Shown: positions 8,307-16,004 of the stretch, piece by piece
How positions within the stretch are numbered: the stretch's first letter is position 1
How the letters are laid out: each line of letters opens with the position of its first letter
DNA from: an uncultured Oscillospiraceae bacterium
GTDB lineage: Bacteria; Bacillota; Clostridia; Oscillospirales; Oscillospiraceae
NCBI GenBank assembly: GCA_910588495.1
Contig: CAJUPU010000037.1
Span: 1 to 29,599 of the forward strand
Direction of reading: 5' to 3'
DNA length: 29,599 bases
Program-made: the position numbers and the translations under genes
Notes under the pieces: model-generated
What the model was told of the DNA's origin: nothing
Database searches by the model: none
The model's input: the letters and a program-made list of their open reading frames with translations, nothing else

Positions 8307-9088
8307 AGCTGGTGAGAAAATGGCTGTTCCCCGCCCTGACCTGCCTGATCGTCCTGGGGGCGGCGGCGCTGCCCGCCCGTGTCTCCCAAATGCGGGACGC
8401 CCGGCAGTTCGGCCAGGTCCACACCGAGGCGCTGGAGGCGGACGGCCTGCCCGTCGCCCAGCCCCCCACCCTGCTGGACCGGATGGAGCTCTACGCCGGG
8501 CAGAATGACGCGAGCCACCCCGTTCTGTCCTTCCGGGACGCCGTCTATTTCGAGGACTCGGAGGGGCGGGAGCTTGCGGATACCGCCCAGGCGCTGCTCA
8601 CCGGGGCAGGAGTGCTTCCCCGATGGCTCTTCCGGGAGGAGCCCTTCGACCAGGTGACGGTTGGGCGGGAGCTGCTCTGGGACCCGGCGGAGGAGAGCGC
8701 CGCCCAGGAGCCCGCCCAGTTCTGGACCGTCCATTGGTCCTACTATTCCAACAAGTACCACACAAAATCCATCAAGCTTGTCCTGGATGCGGAGACCGGC
8801 CTGCCCATCAAGCTGTTTATTGACGACACCAATATGTCCCAGTGGCTGGCCTATGACCAGGAGGCCCTGCGGGCGCTGGCGGAGCGGTTTTTCGATCTAC
8901 TGGGGGTGGGGGTCCGGGAGGTGGAGGCTCACGGCCCCAGATATGACCCCAGCCTGAATTTGAGTTATGCCGTGGACGGGACCTCCCTGCACTTTCACAT
9001 CTCCCGCGCCCCCACCGCGCTGGCCGTCCAGCTGGAGCGCGTCGGGGACTGGACAGATGCGTCCGACGTCACAGATGCCGACCGCTGA
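8303..9088 (+). CDS. Unrecognised membrane-anchored extracytoplasmic protein in the two-component operon
   Basis: A 261-aa protein with an N-terminal basic region and one hydrophobic segment (about 8-24), then a long soluble part expected outside the membrane. The start overlaps the kinase stop by 4 nt, so it is translationally coupled to the kinase. The mature part has an aromatic, charged core (WTVHWSYYSNKYHTKSIKLVLDAETGLPIKLFID) that resembles beta-strand modules in extracytoplasmic accessory proteins, and no cysteine for a lipobox. I do not recognise the family. Position suggests it modulates the kinase, as accessory proteins encoded beside other Firmicute kinases do. No catalytic motif is visible. 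Confidence 0.75.
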   Translation: MKLVRKWLFPALTCLIVLGAAALPARVSQMRDARQFGQVHTEALEADGLPVAQPPTLLDRMELYAGQNDASHPVLSFRDAVYFEDSEGRELADTAQALLTGAGVLPRWLFREEPFDQVTVGRELLWDPAEESAAQEPAQFWTVHWSYYSNKYHTKSIKLVLDAETGLPIKLFIDDTNMSQWLAYDQEALRALAERFFDLLGVGVREVEAHGPRYDPSLNLSYAVDGTSLHFHISRAPTALAVQLERVGDWTDASDVTDADR

Positions 9089-9178
9089 AAATACGGCACT
9101 TTGATGCAAAAACCATGAAGATCCGACGGCGGCGGGTGGTACTCTGGGGACATAGACCTTCACAAAGGAGTGTTCCCC

Positions 9179-9985
9179 ATGAAAACCAAAACCACGCGCC
9201 GCCGCACGCCGCCCCTGCCCCTTCTGCTGGCCCTGGCCCTGCCGGTGTTCGCCGCCGGACTGCTGGCCGGGTGGACCGGCGCCTCCGCCCTCGCCCTGCG
9301 GGACCAGGGGCCCTCCGTCGCTCCCGGCCCCGCCCCGGTCCAGTCCGCGCCGCCCCTGCCCACCCCCACTCCCATCCCATCCCCGGACAGGCCCTCCACG
9401 GCGGAGGGAGACTGGGCGCTGGTGCTGGTGAACGGGGACCACCCGCTTCCGGAGAGCTTCACTGTGCCGGGGCTCACCCAGCTGAGAAACGGCCACGCCA
9501 TCGACCAGCGGGCCTACCCCGCCCTCCAGGCCATGATGGACGGCTGCCGGGCGGCGGGGCTGTCGCCGCTGATCTGTTCGTCCTACCGCACCCAGGAGAC
9601 CCAGGCGCGGCTTTTCCAGCAGGAGGTGGAGCGCTGGCTGGCCAAGGGGTACATACGGGAGGAGGCGGAGGCCCAGGCCGCCCGTTGGGTGGCCCGCCCC
9701 GGCGCCAGCGAGCACCAGACCGGGCTGGCGGTGGACATCGTGGACGCCGGATATCAGGTGCTGGACCAGGGGCAGGAGAACACCGCCGTCCAGCGCTGGC
9801 TCATGGAGCACTGCGCGGAGTATGGGTTCATCCTGCGCTACCCCACGGACAAGAGCGCCCTCACCGGGGTGGGCTACGAGCCGTGGCATTACCGCTATGT
9901 GGGGGAGGCGGCGGCACGGGAGATCATGGACGGCAGGCTGTGTTTGGAGGAGTATTTTTCATCAAGGCGCGCCGGAAACGTTTGA
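9179..9985 (+). CDS. vanY-like: VanY-type D-alanyl-D-alanine carboxypeptidase (peptidase M15B)
   Basis: A 268-aa zinc peptidase that trims the terminal D-Ala from peptidoglycan stem peptides outside the membrane. An N-terminal signal-anchor (about 13-37) is followed by a Pro-rich linker (about 44-72: PTPTPIPSP) and the catalytic domain. SSYRTQETQ (134-142), the zinc residues H179 and D186 in SEHQTGLAVDI, and E234/H237 in EPWHYRYV are all present, so the enzyme should be active. ATG 9179 has AAAGGAG upstream (9164-9170). It lies 90 nt after the unrecognised protein and in the same direction as the two-component genes, and could be their target or a read-through partner. With the VanG-like and VanT-like genes at the window start it completes much of a vanG-type gene set. 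Confidence 0.88.
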   Translation: MKTKTTRRRTPPLPLLLALALPVFAAGLLAGWTGASALALRDQGPSVAPGPAPVQSAPPLPTPTPIPSPDRPSTAEGDWALVLVNGDHPLPESFTVPGLTQLRNGHAIDQRAYPALQAMMDGCRAAGLSPLICSSYRTQETQARLFQQEVERWLAKGYIREEAEAQAARWVARPGASEHQTGLAVDIVDAGYQVLDQGQENTAVQRWLMEHCAEYGFILRYPTDKSALTGVGYEPWHYRYVGEAAAREIMDGRLCLEEYFSSRRAGNV

Positions 9986-10016
9986 AATGCCCCGCATTAT
10001 GGGGCGCCGCGATCTG

Positions 10017-10046
10017 GGCGGGTGTCACTTGTGACGCCCGCCTTTT
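10017..10046 (+). terminator. Terminator after the vanY-like gene
   Basis: GGCGGGTGTCAC (10017-10028) pairs with GTGACGCCCGCC (10031-10042), one G-T pair, followed by TTTT. A smaller GCCCC/GGGGC hairpin lies just before it. Confidence 0.8.
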
Positions 10047-10370
10047 GTCATGCCCTCCCGGGGCGGCCGCTCCCCATCGGATCGGACCTCGCAAACGGCA
10101 GGCAATAGGACTGTATCTCCCCTCATTTCCGCAAAAACGGCCGGAAAGGCCCTGACAGAGGAGAAAAAAACCGCGGGGCGGGCCGGGATGGAAGAAATGC
10201 CCTGGATCGGATGGATATGGGAGATATCCTGGGCATATCAGGGAGAAAATTGGGAAAGTCAGGAGATCTCAGGATAAAGCAGGAAAATCAGAGAGGATGG
10301 CTCATCCTGATCAACACTGTCGAAAAGTCGTGAAAAGTCGGCAAAATATTACAAGGAGGAAACAGATTCA
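10047..10370 (+). other. Leader region before the S-layer-type gene
   Basis: About 320 nt without a convincing gene. The second half is purine-rich. A weak promoter candidate is TTGGGA (10250-10255), 17-bp spacer, GATAAA (10273-10278). GAAAAGTCG occurs twice in direct repeat at 10322-10330 and 10332-10340, just before AAGGAGG (10353-10359). If the promoter is right the mRNA has a leader of about 85 nt. An open frame at 10050-10277 has no RBS and looks accidental. Confidence 0.35.
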
Positions 10371-13300
10371 ATGAGAAACTTGAAGAAGCTTCTCGCCCTG
10401 GTCCTAGCCATGGTCATGGCGTTCAGCCTCATGCTGTCCGCCGGCGCCGTGGACTATAAGGACTACCCGGATAAGGACAACATCACGGAAGAGTTCAAAG
10501 AAGCCGTGCAGGTCCTGACCGGGCTGAAGGTCTTCCAGGGCGACGAAGGCGGCTTCCGCCCCGGCGACACCATCACCCGCGCCGAGGTGGCTGCCATCAT
10601 CTACCGCATCGCCACCGGCGATGTGGAGGGCAAGCAGGTGAAGATCTACGCCGACTACGGCAACTTCACCGACGTCCCCCGGGACGAGTGGTTCGCGGGC
10701 TACGTGGGCTACTGCGCCAACGCCCAGTACATCAAGGGCACCAGCCCCACCACCTTCAACCCCTATGACTCCGTCACCGGCTACCAGGCGCTGGCCATGA
10801 TCCTGCGCGTGGTGGGCTATGACAAGAACGGCGAGTTCACCGGCCCCTCCTGGCAGACCAACGTGGCCTCTCTGTCCAAGAACCTGGGCATCACCAACAA
10901 CGTGAAGAACGCCAACTTCGAGACCACCCTGACCATGTCCGCCCGCCGCGACGTGGTGGCCGACCTGCTGTTCCAGACCGCGGTCTCCGTTCCCACCGTG
11001 ACCTACACCCCCGCCCTGAGCTACAGCGACAAGGGCAGCCTGCTCAGCGAGGGCAAGAACCCCACCCTGGGCCAGAAGACCTTCGGCCTGTTCTGCGAGG
11101 GCGAGTGGAAAGAGGTCGATAAGTGGGGCCGTCCCGGCTACTACTGGGCCCAGGGCGGCGAGCACCTGTGGACCCGCAACTCCGCCGGCACCCAGGTCTG
11201 GCGCTATGACAGCAACTGGCTGCCCAAGTACGGCGCCACCGTGGTGACCGACAAAGACAGCAAGGACTACAACCTGGTGGCCACCATCATCCCCGCCGCC
11301 ACCAAGACCTATGACACCGCCGTGCGGGAGTGCGACGTGGCCCACGACCTGGACTTCGACGGCGCTCAGACCTTCGACCTGCACGTGAACTCCAAGACCA
11401 CCACCGCCGAGAACTACACCATCCAGGCCACCGACACCGTGACCCGCGTGGGCGGCCAGGGCCGTGTGTCCGAGTTCTGGTACAAGGTGAAGAGCCCCTA
11501 CGCCGGCTCCCTGGACAACTGGGCCGTCATGGTGGACACCTATCTGGCCAAGGTCACCGGCGTGACCGCCCCCGTGCTGGATAAGGCCGGCCACGTGATC
11601 GTCCCCGCCAAGCTGAACCTGGACGTGTACGACGCCACCATGAGCAACGCCACCTGGCCCAACGGCGTGGGCACCAACAACCCCGTTGACAGCACTGACC
11701 TGGACGGCGACGGCAAGTTCCCCTCCAAGCACGTGGCCACCCAGGACGATCCCTATGAGTGGTCCGTGGGCGACATGCTGCTGGTCCAGGGCTACACTGA
11801 CTACAGCCAGTATTGGGACAACCAGGGCAACAAGACCGATTATGACAATGCTGCCACCAAGAACGAGACCGGTCTGAACCACACCGTCAACCCGGCCGAC
11901 ATCGAAAAGACCGCCTATGAGACCAACGTGCTGAAGGCTGTCAGCAAGGACGCCAAGATCAGCATCGTGGGCAAGGCCGACATGAAGCTGGGCAAGCAGA
12001 CCAAGACCTACTGGAACGCTGACAAGCACAATGTGGACAGCACCGACTACAACGACCAGATGACCCTGTTCCTGGACCGCGCCAAGACTGACACCAACGT
12101 CACCTGGGCCTGGTACTTCGACACCAAGGGCAACCTGATCGGCATCGACGAGGCGCCCAGCAACATCCAGTACGGCGTCATCACCAGCATCTACTCCGCC
12201 TTCAACCAGGGCGACAGCTACACCGACGGCACCACCAAGGCGATCGCCAACGTGCTGATGGCCGACGGCTCCACCCAGACCATCACCATCGACCGCTTCC
12301 TGATGAGCGCCAATGCCAGCGCGGCGGGCCGTCTCGACCTCACCGCAGGCAATGGCCAGAAGCTGGTGGACACCAGTGTCAAGGCGGTCCAGACTGCCGG
12401 CAGCATCGAGCTGATCCCGCAGTACGACTACGAGTCCGGCAACGACAGCGTGATGAAGGCGGAAGACTTGTATGACGCCAACGCCGCCCTCAACCCGACC
12501 GTCCACAACGCCATCCAGAAGGGCGACCTGTATGTGGCCCCCGTGGCCCGCATCAATGAGCAGAAGGATGCGGCCTGGACACCCGGCACCAGCGATGGCT
12601 ACTGGGGCATCATCCGGGGCAACATGTTCAAGTTCGTGAACACCCAGTACGGCATGACCGCCGTTGAGGTGGCCGGTAAGTACGACGCCAACCACAACAA
12701 CGAGAATACCGGCATCTACGAGTGGCAGTACCACGACCTGACCGCCGACACCCCGAAGCTGACCAAGACTCTGGGCCAGCTGAAGGTGAGCGCTACCAAG
12801 AACCTGTGGGTGACCAACTCCACCAAGATCATGGTCCGCAGCAGCGACGACAATAAGGTCATCACCTGCTACGACGGCCTGAGCAAGCTGCCCGGCGACG
12901 TGCTCATGACCGCCGGCACCGAGGTGGACTGGGTGGACTTCAACGGCGACGGCCGCGTGGACTACGTCTACCTGACCGGCCGCGTGTCCGGCAACATCAC
13001 CTACGGCCTGTTCTACTACAACGGCGGCGCCGCCACCTGGTTCGGCACCGAGGGCAAGGGCGAGATCGAGGGCTGGCTGAACGGCGAGACCACCACCGTG
13101 ACCTTCAAGGATCAGGCCATGTTCAACCTGGTGAAGAATCACACCAGCACCGTGGATTCCCTGAACTACCGCGCCCACCTGTTCGCCCTGCAGATCTCTA
13201 ACGGCGTGGTCACCGACGTGATGGTCAATGGCACCACCGCTGGCGACTACTACCTGCTGGCCGATGACGCCACCGATCCCGCGACCACCAGCGCCAAGAA

Positions 13301-14111
13301 CACCATCGCGGCGTTCACTCCGGACAGCACCGATCCGACTCTGACCACCGTGATCCAGACCCACTACACCACTCCCGCTCAGGAGAAGTTCGGCATGGGC
13401 ACTAAGTGGGGCAACGCCTACACCAAGGATACCGGTCTGGTCTATCTGCAGGATGAGGACGGCAAGGCTGACGTGTCCTACAACCCCGCCCTCCAGACTG
13501 TGGTGCATTCCGGCGGCGAAACCTACTACGTGGCCGAGACCTCCAAGATCATCGGCCTGGGCCGCGGCGTGACCTATGGCGAGAACGTGCTGTACTACCT
13601 GGACGAGTGCGACAACGATATCACCATCGTCTATGACAACAGCACCGGCAGCAAGGTCATCACCGAGATCTACGTGGCCACCGATCCCGACTGGACGCCG
13701 GGCGGCGTCACTACCGGCGTGACCTTCGGCAATGATATCATTGCTGCTCCCGCTTCTGCGAATGACGCCACCAAGCTGGGGAACTACCTGAAGAACTTCA
13801 CCAGCGGCGTGTTCTCCAGCACTGTGAAGCTGGTCGATGCTGACGGGGCTGGCGCGGGCAACCTGATCTACTTCCCGTTCGCGGCTACTGACGGTCAGGC
13901 TGCACTGCGCATCTATGACAGCAACGGCAATCTGCGGTACTCCGAGAGCGCCACCGTTACTGCGGGCGTGAAGATCTTCCGTTTCGACTTCCTGAACGCT
14001 CCCGGCGGTTGGCTCGGCACTGTGGGCCTGAGCGCTGGTACCTACAGCTATGAGATCTCTGTGGACAACGTGACTGCGACCAGCGGCACCTTCACCCTGA
14101 TCGCGAAGTGA
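10371..14111 (+). CDS. Large S-layer homology (SLH) domain surface protein
   Basis: A 1246-aa exported protein. Residues 1-26 form a signal peptide (KK, hydrophobic core, SAGA-V). SLH modules follow at about 28-80, 95-145 (FTDVPRDEWFAGYV ... IKGTSPTTFNP) and a more divergent one at about 155-210. SLH domains bind secondary cell-wall polymer, so the rest should form or decorate the cell surface. The long remainder is rich in Thr, Asn, Asp and aromatic residues. It has calcium-loop-like stretches D443-LDGDG and D856-FNGDGRVD. Codon choice is extreme: after one CTA at codon 12 there is no TTA, CTA or TCA codon, as the reverse-strand frame aligned with it stays open through the whole gene. That implies very high expression. 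AAGGAGG lies 11 nt before ATG. It may be the main S-layer protein. The C-terminal ~130 residues use more GCT/GCG codons than the rest. Confidence 0.88.
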   Translation: MRNLKKLLALVLAMVMAFSLMLSAGAVDYKDYPDKDNITEEFKEAVQVLTGLKVFQGDEGGFRPGDTITRAEVAAIIYRIATGDVEGKQVKIYADYGNFTDVPRDEWFAGYVGYCANAQYIKGTSPTTFNPYDSVTGYQALAMILRVVGYDKNGEFTGPSWQTNVASLSKNLGITNNVKNANFETTLTMSARRDVVADLLFQTAVSVPTVTYTPALSYSDKGSLLSEGKNPTLGQKTFGLFCEGEWKEVDKWGRPGYYWAQGGEHLWTRNSAGTQVWRYDSNWLPKYGATVVTDKDSKDYNLVATIIPAATKTYDTAVRECDVAHDLDFDGAQTFDLHVNSKTTTAENYTIQATDTVTRVGGQGRVSEFWYKVKSPYAGSLDNWAVMVDTYLAKVTGVTAPVLDKAGHVIVPAKLNLDVYDATMSNATWPNGVGTNNPVDSTDLDGDGKFPSKHVATQDDPYEWSVGDMLLVQGYTDYSQYWDNQGNKTDYDNAATKNETGLNHTVNPADIEKTAYETNVLKAVSKDAKISIVGKADMKLGKQTKTYWNADKHNVDSTDYNDQMTLFLDRAKTDTNVTWAWYFDTKGNLIGIDEAPSNIQYGVITSIYSAFNQGDSYTDGTTKAIANVLMADGSTQTITIDRFLMSANASAAGRLDLTAGNGQKLVDTSVKAVQTAGSIELIPQYDYESGNDSVMKAEDLYDANAALNPTVHNAIQKGDLYVAPVARINEQKDAAWTPGTSDGYWGIIRGNMFKFVNTQYGMTAVEVAGKYDANHNNENTGIYEWQYHDLTADTPKLTKTLGQLKVSATKNLWVTNSTKIMVRSSDDNKVITCYDGLSKLPGDVLMTAGTEVDWVDFNGDGRVDYVYLTGRVSGNITYGLFYYNGGAATWFGTEGKGEIEGWLNGETTTVTFKDQAMFNLVKNHTSTVDSLNYRAHLFALQISNGVVTDVMVNGTTAGDYYLLADDATDPATTSAKNTIAAFTPDSTDPTLTTVIQTHYTTPAQEKFGMGTKWGNAYTKDTGLVYLQDEDGKADVSYNPALQTVVHSGGETYYVAETSKIIGLGRGVTYGENVLYYLDECDNDITIVYDNSTGSKVITEIYVATDPDWTPGGVTTGVTFGNDIIAAPASANDATKLGNYLKNFTSGVFSSTVKLVDADGAGAGNLIYFPFAATDGQAALRIYDSNGNLRYSESATVTAGVKIFRFDFLNAPGGWLGTVGLSAGTYSYEISVDNVTATSGTFTLIAK

Positions 14112-14143
14112 TCTCCCCAACACAGCAAGAGACCCAGCAAAAA

Positions 14144-14171
14144 AGCCCCCCGGAATTTTCCGGGGGGCTTT
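14144..14171. terminator. Bidirectional terminator between the S-layer-type gene and the tail-fibre-like gene
   Basis: AGCCCCCCGG (14144-14153) pairs with 14160-14169 over loop AATTTT. On the minus strand the stem is followed by a T-run (the A-run at 14139-14144 on plus); on plus only TTT follows. Confidence 0.88.
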
Positions 14172-14181
14172 CCCTTGCGTT

Positions 14182-14604
14182 TTAGCCGAAGGCGAAAAAG
14201 CATATGGGCCTGCCGTTGTTGACCGCAGTGGAACCGCCGCCGTTGACCAATTGAAAGCCGTTTTCCACAACAACAACGTTGCCGTTTCCAACGTAGCTTC
14301 CTGCTTTGGTGATGAAGCAGACCTGGTTCGCGCCATGGGCATCACTCAAAAAGACCGCTTCAGGGGTAAAGCCCAGCTCAATGATATCATTTGGTATGTT
14401 GGTGGACTTGAAGACCCCCGCCACGAGCTTTGTCGCCTCCAGCACCGTGACCCGCTGGTCCAGGCCGTCCGTCACCTCCTTCACGGCCCCCTCGTGGGCG
14501 ATCAGGGCCTCCTCCACCTTCTGGGTGTTGGCGTTCAGCGCGTCCGGGGAAAAGGCGTCCTCCTTTTCGATGAGATCCAGCTTGTACTTGTCTGTGTGTT
14601 GCAT
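14182..14604 (-). CDS. Orphan phage-tail-fibre-like protein
   Basis: 140 aa. The N-terminus (DLIEKEDAFSPDALNANTQKVEEAL) is like the start of small tail-fibre or tail-collar proteins of gut phages. Residues about 22-60 form a heptad-rich, probably trimeric coiled coil. The rest (ELGFTPEAVFLSD ... GNVVVVENGFQLVNGG ... GRPICFFAFG) matches the beta-rich tip module typical of such fibres, ending in the usual FFAFG-type strand. No other phage gene is near, and it is convergent with the S-layer-type gene. GGGAGG lies 8 nt before ATG but is part of a perfect 11-bp hairpin. It could be a domesticated phage remnant or a moron-like gene. The binding target is unknown. Confidence 0.7.
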   Translation of the reverse strand: MQHTDKYKLDLIEKEDAFSPDALNANTQKVEEALIAHEGAVKEVTDGLDQRVTVLEATKLVAGVFKSTNIPNDIIELGFTPEAVFLSDAHGANQVCFITKAGSYVGNGNVVVVENGFQLVNGGGSTAVNNGRPICFFAFG

Positions 14605-14607
14605 CTT

Positions 14608-14634
14608 TCATCCCTCCCACAAGGGGAGGGATGA
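14608..14634 (-). promoter_or_regulatory. Hairpin that sequesters the ribosome binding site of the tail-fibre-like gene
   Basis: TCATCCCTCCC and GGGAGGGATGA (plus 14608-14618 and 14624-14634) are exact complements around a 5-nt loop. In the minus-strand mRNA the 3' arm is GGGAGGGATGA, which contains the Shine-Dalgarno, ending 3 nt before the ATG. Folding would block initiation. Seen directly as pairing; the regulatory role is inferred. Confidence 0.55.
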
Positions 14635-14693
14635 CCGGGGCGGTGTTGCCTGTCCGGAGGCAACGCCGGAGGCGCTTCCGGCTGGATTTTTTC

Positions 14694-14722
14694 TTGAGAT
14701 CCGGGGCGCGGAGTGCTATAAT
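14694..14722 (+). promoter_or_regulatory. Sigma-A promoter of the solute-binding protein-chemoreceptor operon
   Basis: TTGAGA (14694-14699), 17-bp spacer, consensus TATAAT (14717-14722), 32 nt before ATG 14755, with GGGAGG (14738-14743) between. Confidence 0.8.
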
Positions 14723-14754
14723 ATTTCCGCAATGATCGGGAGGGATGGAGCGCC

Positions 14755-15990
14755 ATGACAAAACGGATCTTACTGCTGATCGTATCCACCTGTTTCCTGC
14801 TGACGGCGGCCGCGTGCAACAGCCGGGCCCCCGCGCCGGAGGAGAGCCGCCCGGCACAGGAACGCGTCTCCCTGACGGTGTGGGGCGCGGAGGAGGACGA
14901 GGCCCTGCTGGAGGAGATCTTCGCATCGTTCCAAGCCCACTACGCCGGGCAGGCGGACTTCCAGATCTCCTACCAGCCCCAGAGCGAGTCCAACTGCAAG
15001 GACGCGCTGCTGGGCGATCTGGAGGGCGGCGCGGACGTGTTCACCTTTGCCGACGACCAGGTGGCCGCGCTGGCCGCCGCCGGGGGGCTGGACCCCATCG
15101 CGGACGCGGCGGCGGTCCGGGGGGGCTGCCTGCCCGCCGCTGCGGAGGCCGCCAGCGTGGGCGACACCATGTACGCCTACCCGCTGACGGCGGACAACGG
15201 CTATTTCCTGTACTACAACAAGGCGTATCTCACCCAGGAGGACGTGCAGAGCCTGGACCGTATGCTGGAGGCCGCCGCCCAGGCCGGGAAGCTGGTGTCC
15301 ATGGACTGGTCCTCCGCCTGGTACGTCTACGCCTTCTTCGGCAACACCGGGCTGGAGGTGGGCCTCAACCAGGACGGCCTGACCAACTACTGCACCTGGA
15401 ACAGCTCCGACGGCCCCATCCGGGGGGTGGACGTGGCCCAGGCCATGCTAGACATCGCCGCCAGCCCCGCCTTCTCCGATCGGCCGGACGTCGAGTTCCT
15501 GGACGGCGTGCGGGACGGCACCGTGATCGCCGGGATCAGCGGCGTGTGGAACGCGGTGGCCGTGGAGGAGGTCTGGGGCGGCGACATGGGGGCCGCCAAA
15601 CTGCCCACCTACACCTGCGCCGGGCGGCAGGTGCAGATGGCCTCCTTCTCCGGCTGCAAGCTCGTGGGCGTGAACGCCTATTCCGAACACCCGGACTGGG
15701 CAGATCGGCTGGCCCAGTGGATCGCCAGCGAGGAGAACCAGCGCCTGCGCTTCGAGATGCGGGGGCAGGGCCCCGCCAACGCCAGCGCGGCCTCCTCCTC
15801 CCAGGTCCAGTCCTCCCCGGCCATCGCGGCGCTGCTGGAGCAGTCCAACTACTCCCAGCTCCAGCGGGTGGGCGGGAAGTTCTGGGACCCCGTGGCGGAG
15901 TTTTCCGCCAGCATGTCCCAGGGGAACCCCTCCGGCGCGTCCCTCCAGGTCCAGCTGGACCGGATGGCCGAGGGCGTGGCCCAACGCTGA
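14755..15990 (+). CDS. Extracellular solute-binding lipoprotein, family 1 (sugar-type)
   Basis: A 411-aa lipoprotein. The signal peptide ends in lipobox TAAAC with the lipidated C21. A Pro/Glu linker follows and the mature protein starts with SLTVWGAEEDEALLEEIFASFQ, the standard opening of carbohydrate-binding type-1 proteins. The usual region DNGYFLYYNKAYLTQEDV, the hinge segment, and DGTVIAGISGVWNAVAVEE follow. No ABC permease or ATPase gene is near; a chemoreceptor gene starts 14 nt after the stop instead. It may therefore deliver a ligand signal to that receptor, as maltose-binding protein does for Tar, and share a transporter encoded elsewhere. The ligand is unknown. A strong promoter lies just upstream. 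Confidence 0.87.
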   Translation: MTKRILLLIVSTCFLLTAAACNSRAPAPEESRPAQERVSLTVWGAEEDEALLEEIFASFQAHYAGQADFQISYQPQSESNCKDALLGDLEGGADVFTFADDQVAALAAAGGLDPIADAAAVRGGCLPAAAEAASVGDTMYAYPLTADNGYFLYYNKAYLTQEDVQSLDRMLEAAAQAGKLVSMDWSSAWYVYAFFGNTGLEVGLNQDGLTNYCTWNSSDGPIRGVDVAQAMLDIAASPAFSDRPDVEFLDGVRDGTVIAGISGVWNAVAVEEVWGGDMGAAKLPTYTCAGRQVQMASFSGCKLVGVNAYSEHPDWADRLAQWIASEENQRLRFEMRGQGPANASAASSSQVQSSPAIAALLEQSNYSQLQRVGGKFWDPVAEFSASMSQGNPSGASLQVQLDRMAEGVAQR

Positions 15991-16004
15991 GGGAGGGAGC
16001 ACAT

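Noticed and set aside
10050..10277. 75-aa frame before the S-layer-type gene
   Set aside because: No RBS, odd composition, and it overlaps the probable leader.
10404..14345. 1313-aa open frame on the minus strand across the S-layer-type gene
   Set aside because: It is codon-aligned with the sense gene and open only because TTA, CTA and TCA are not used there. No RBS or family match.
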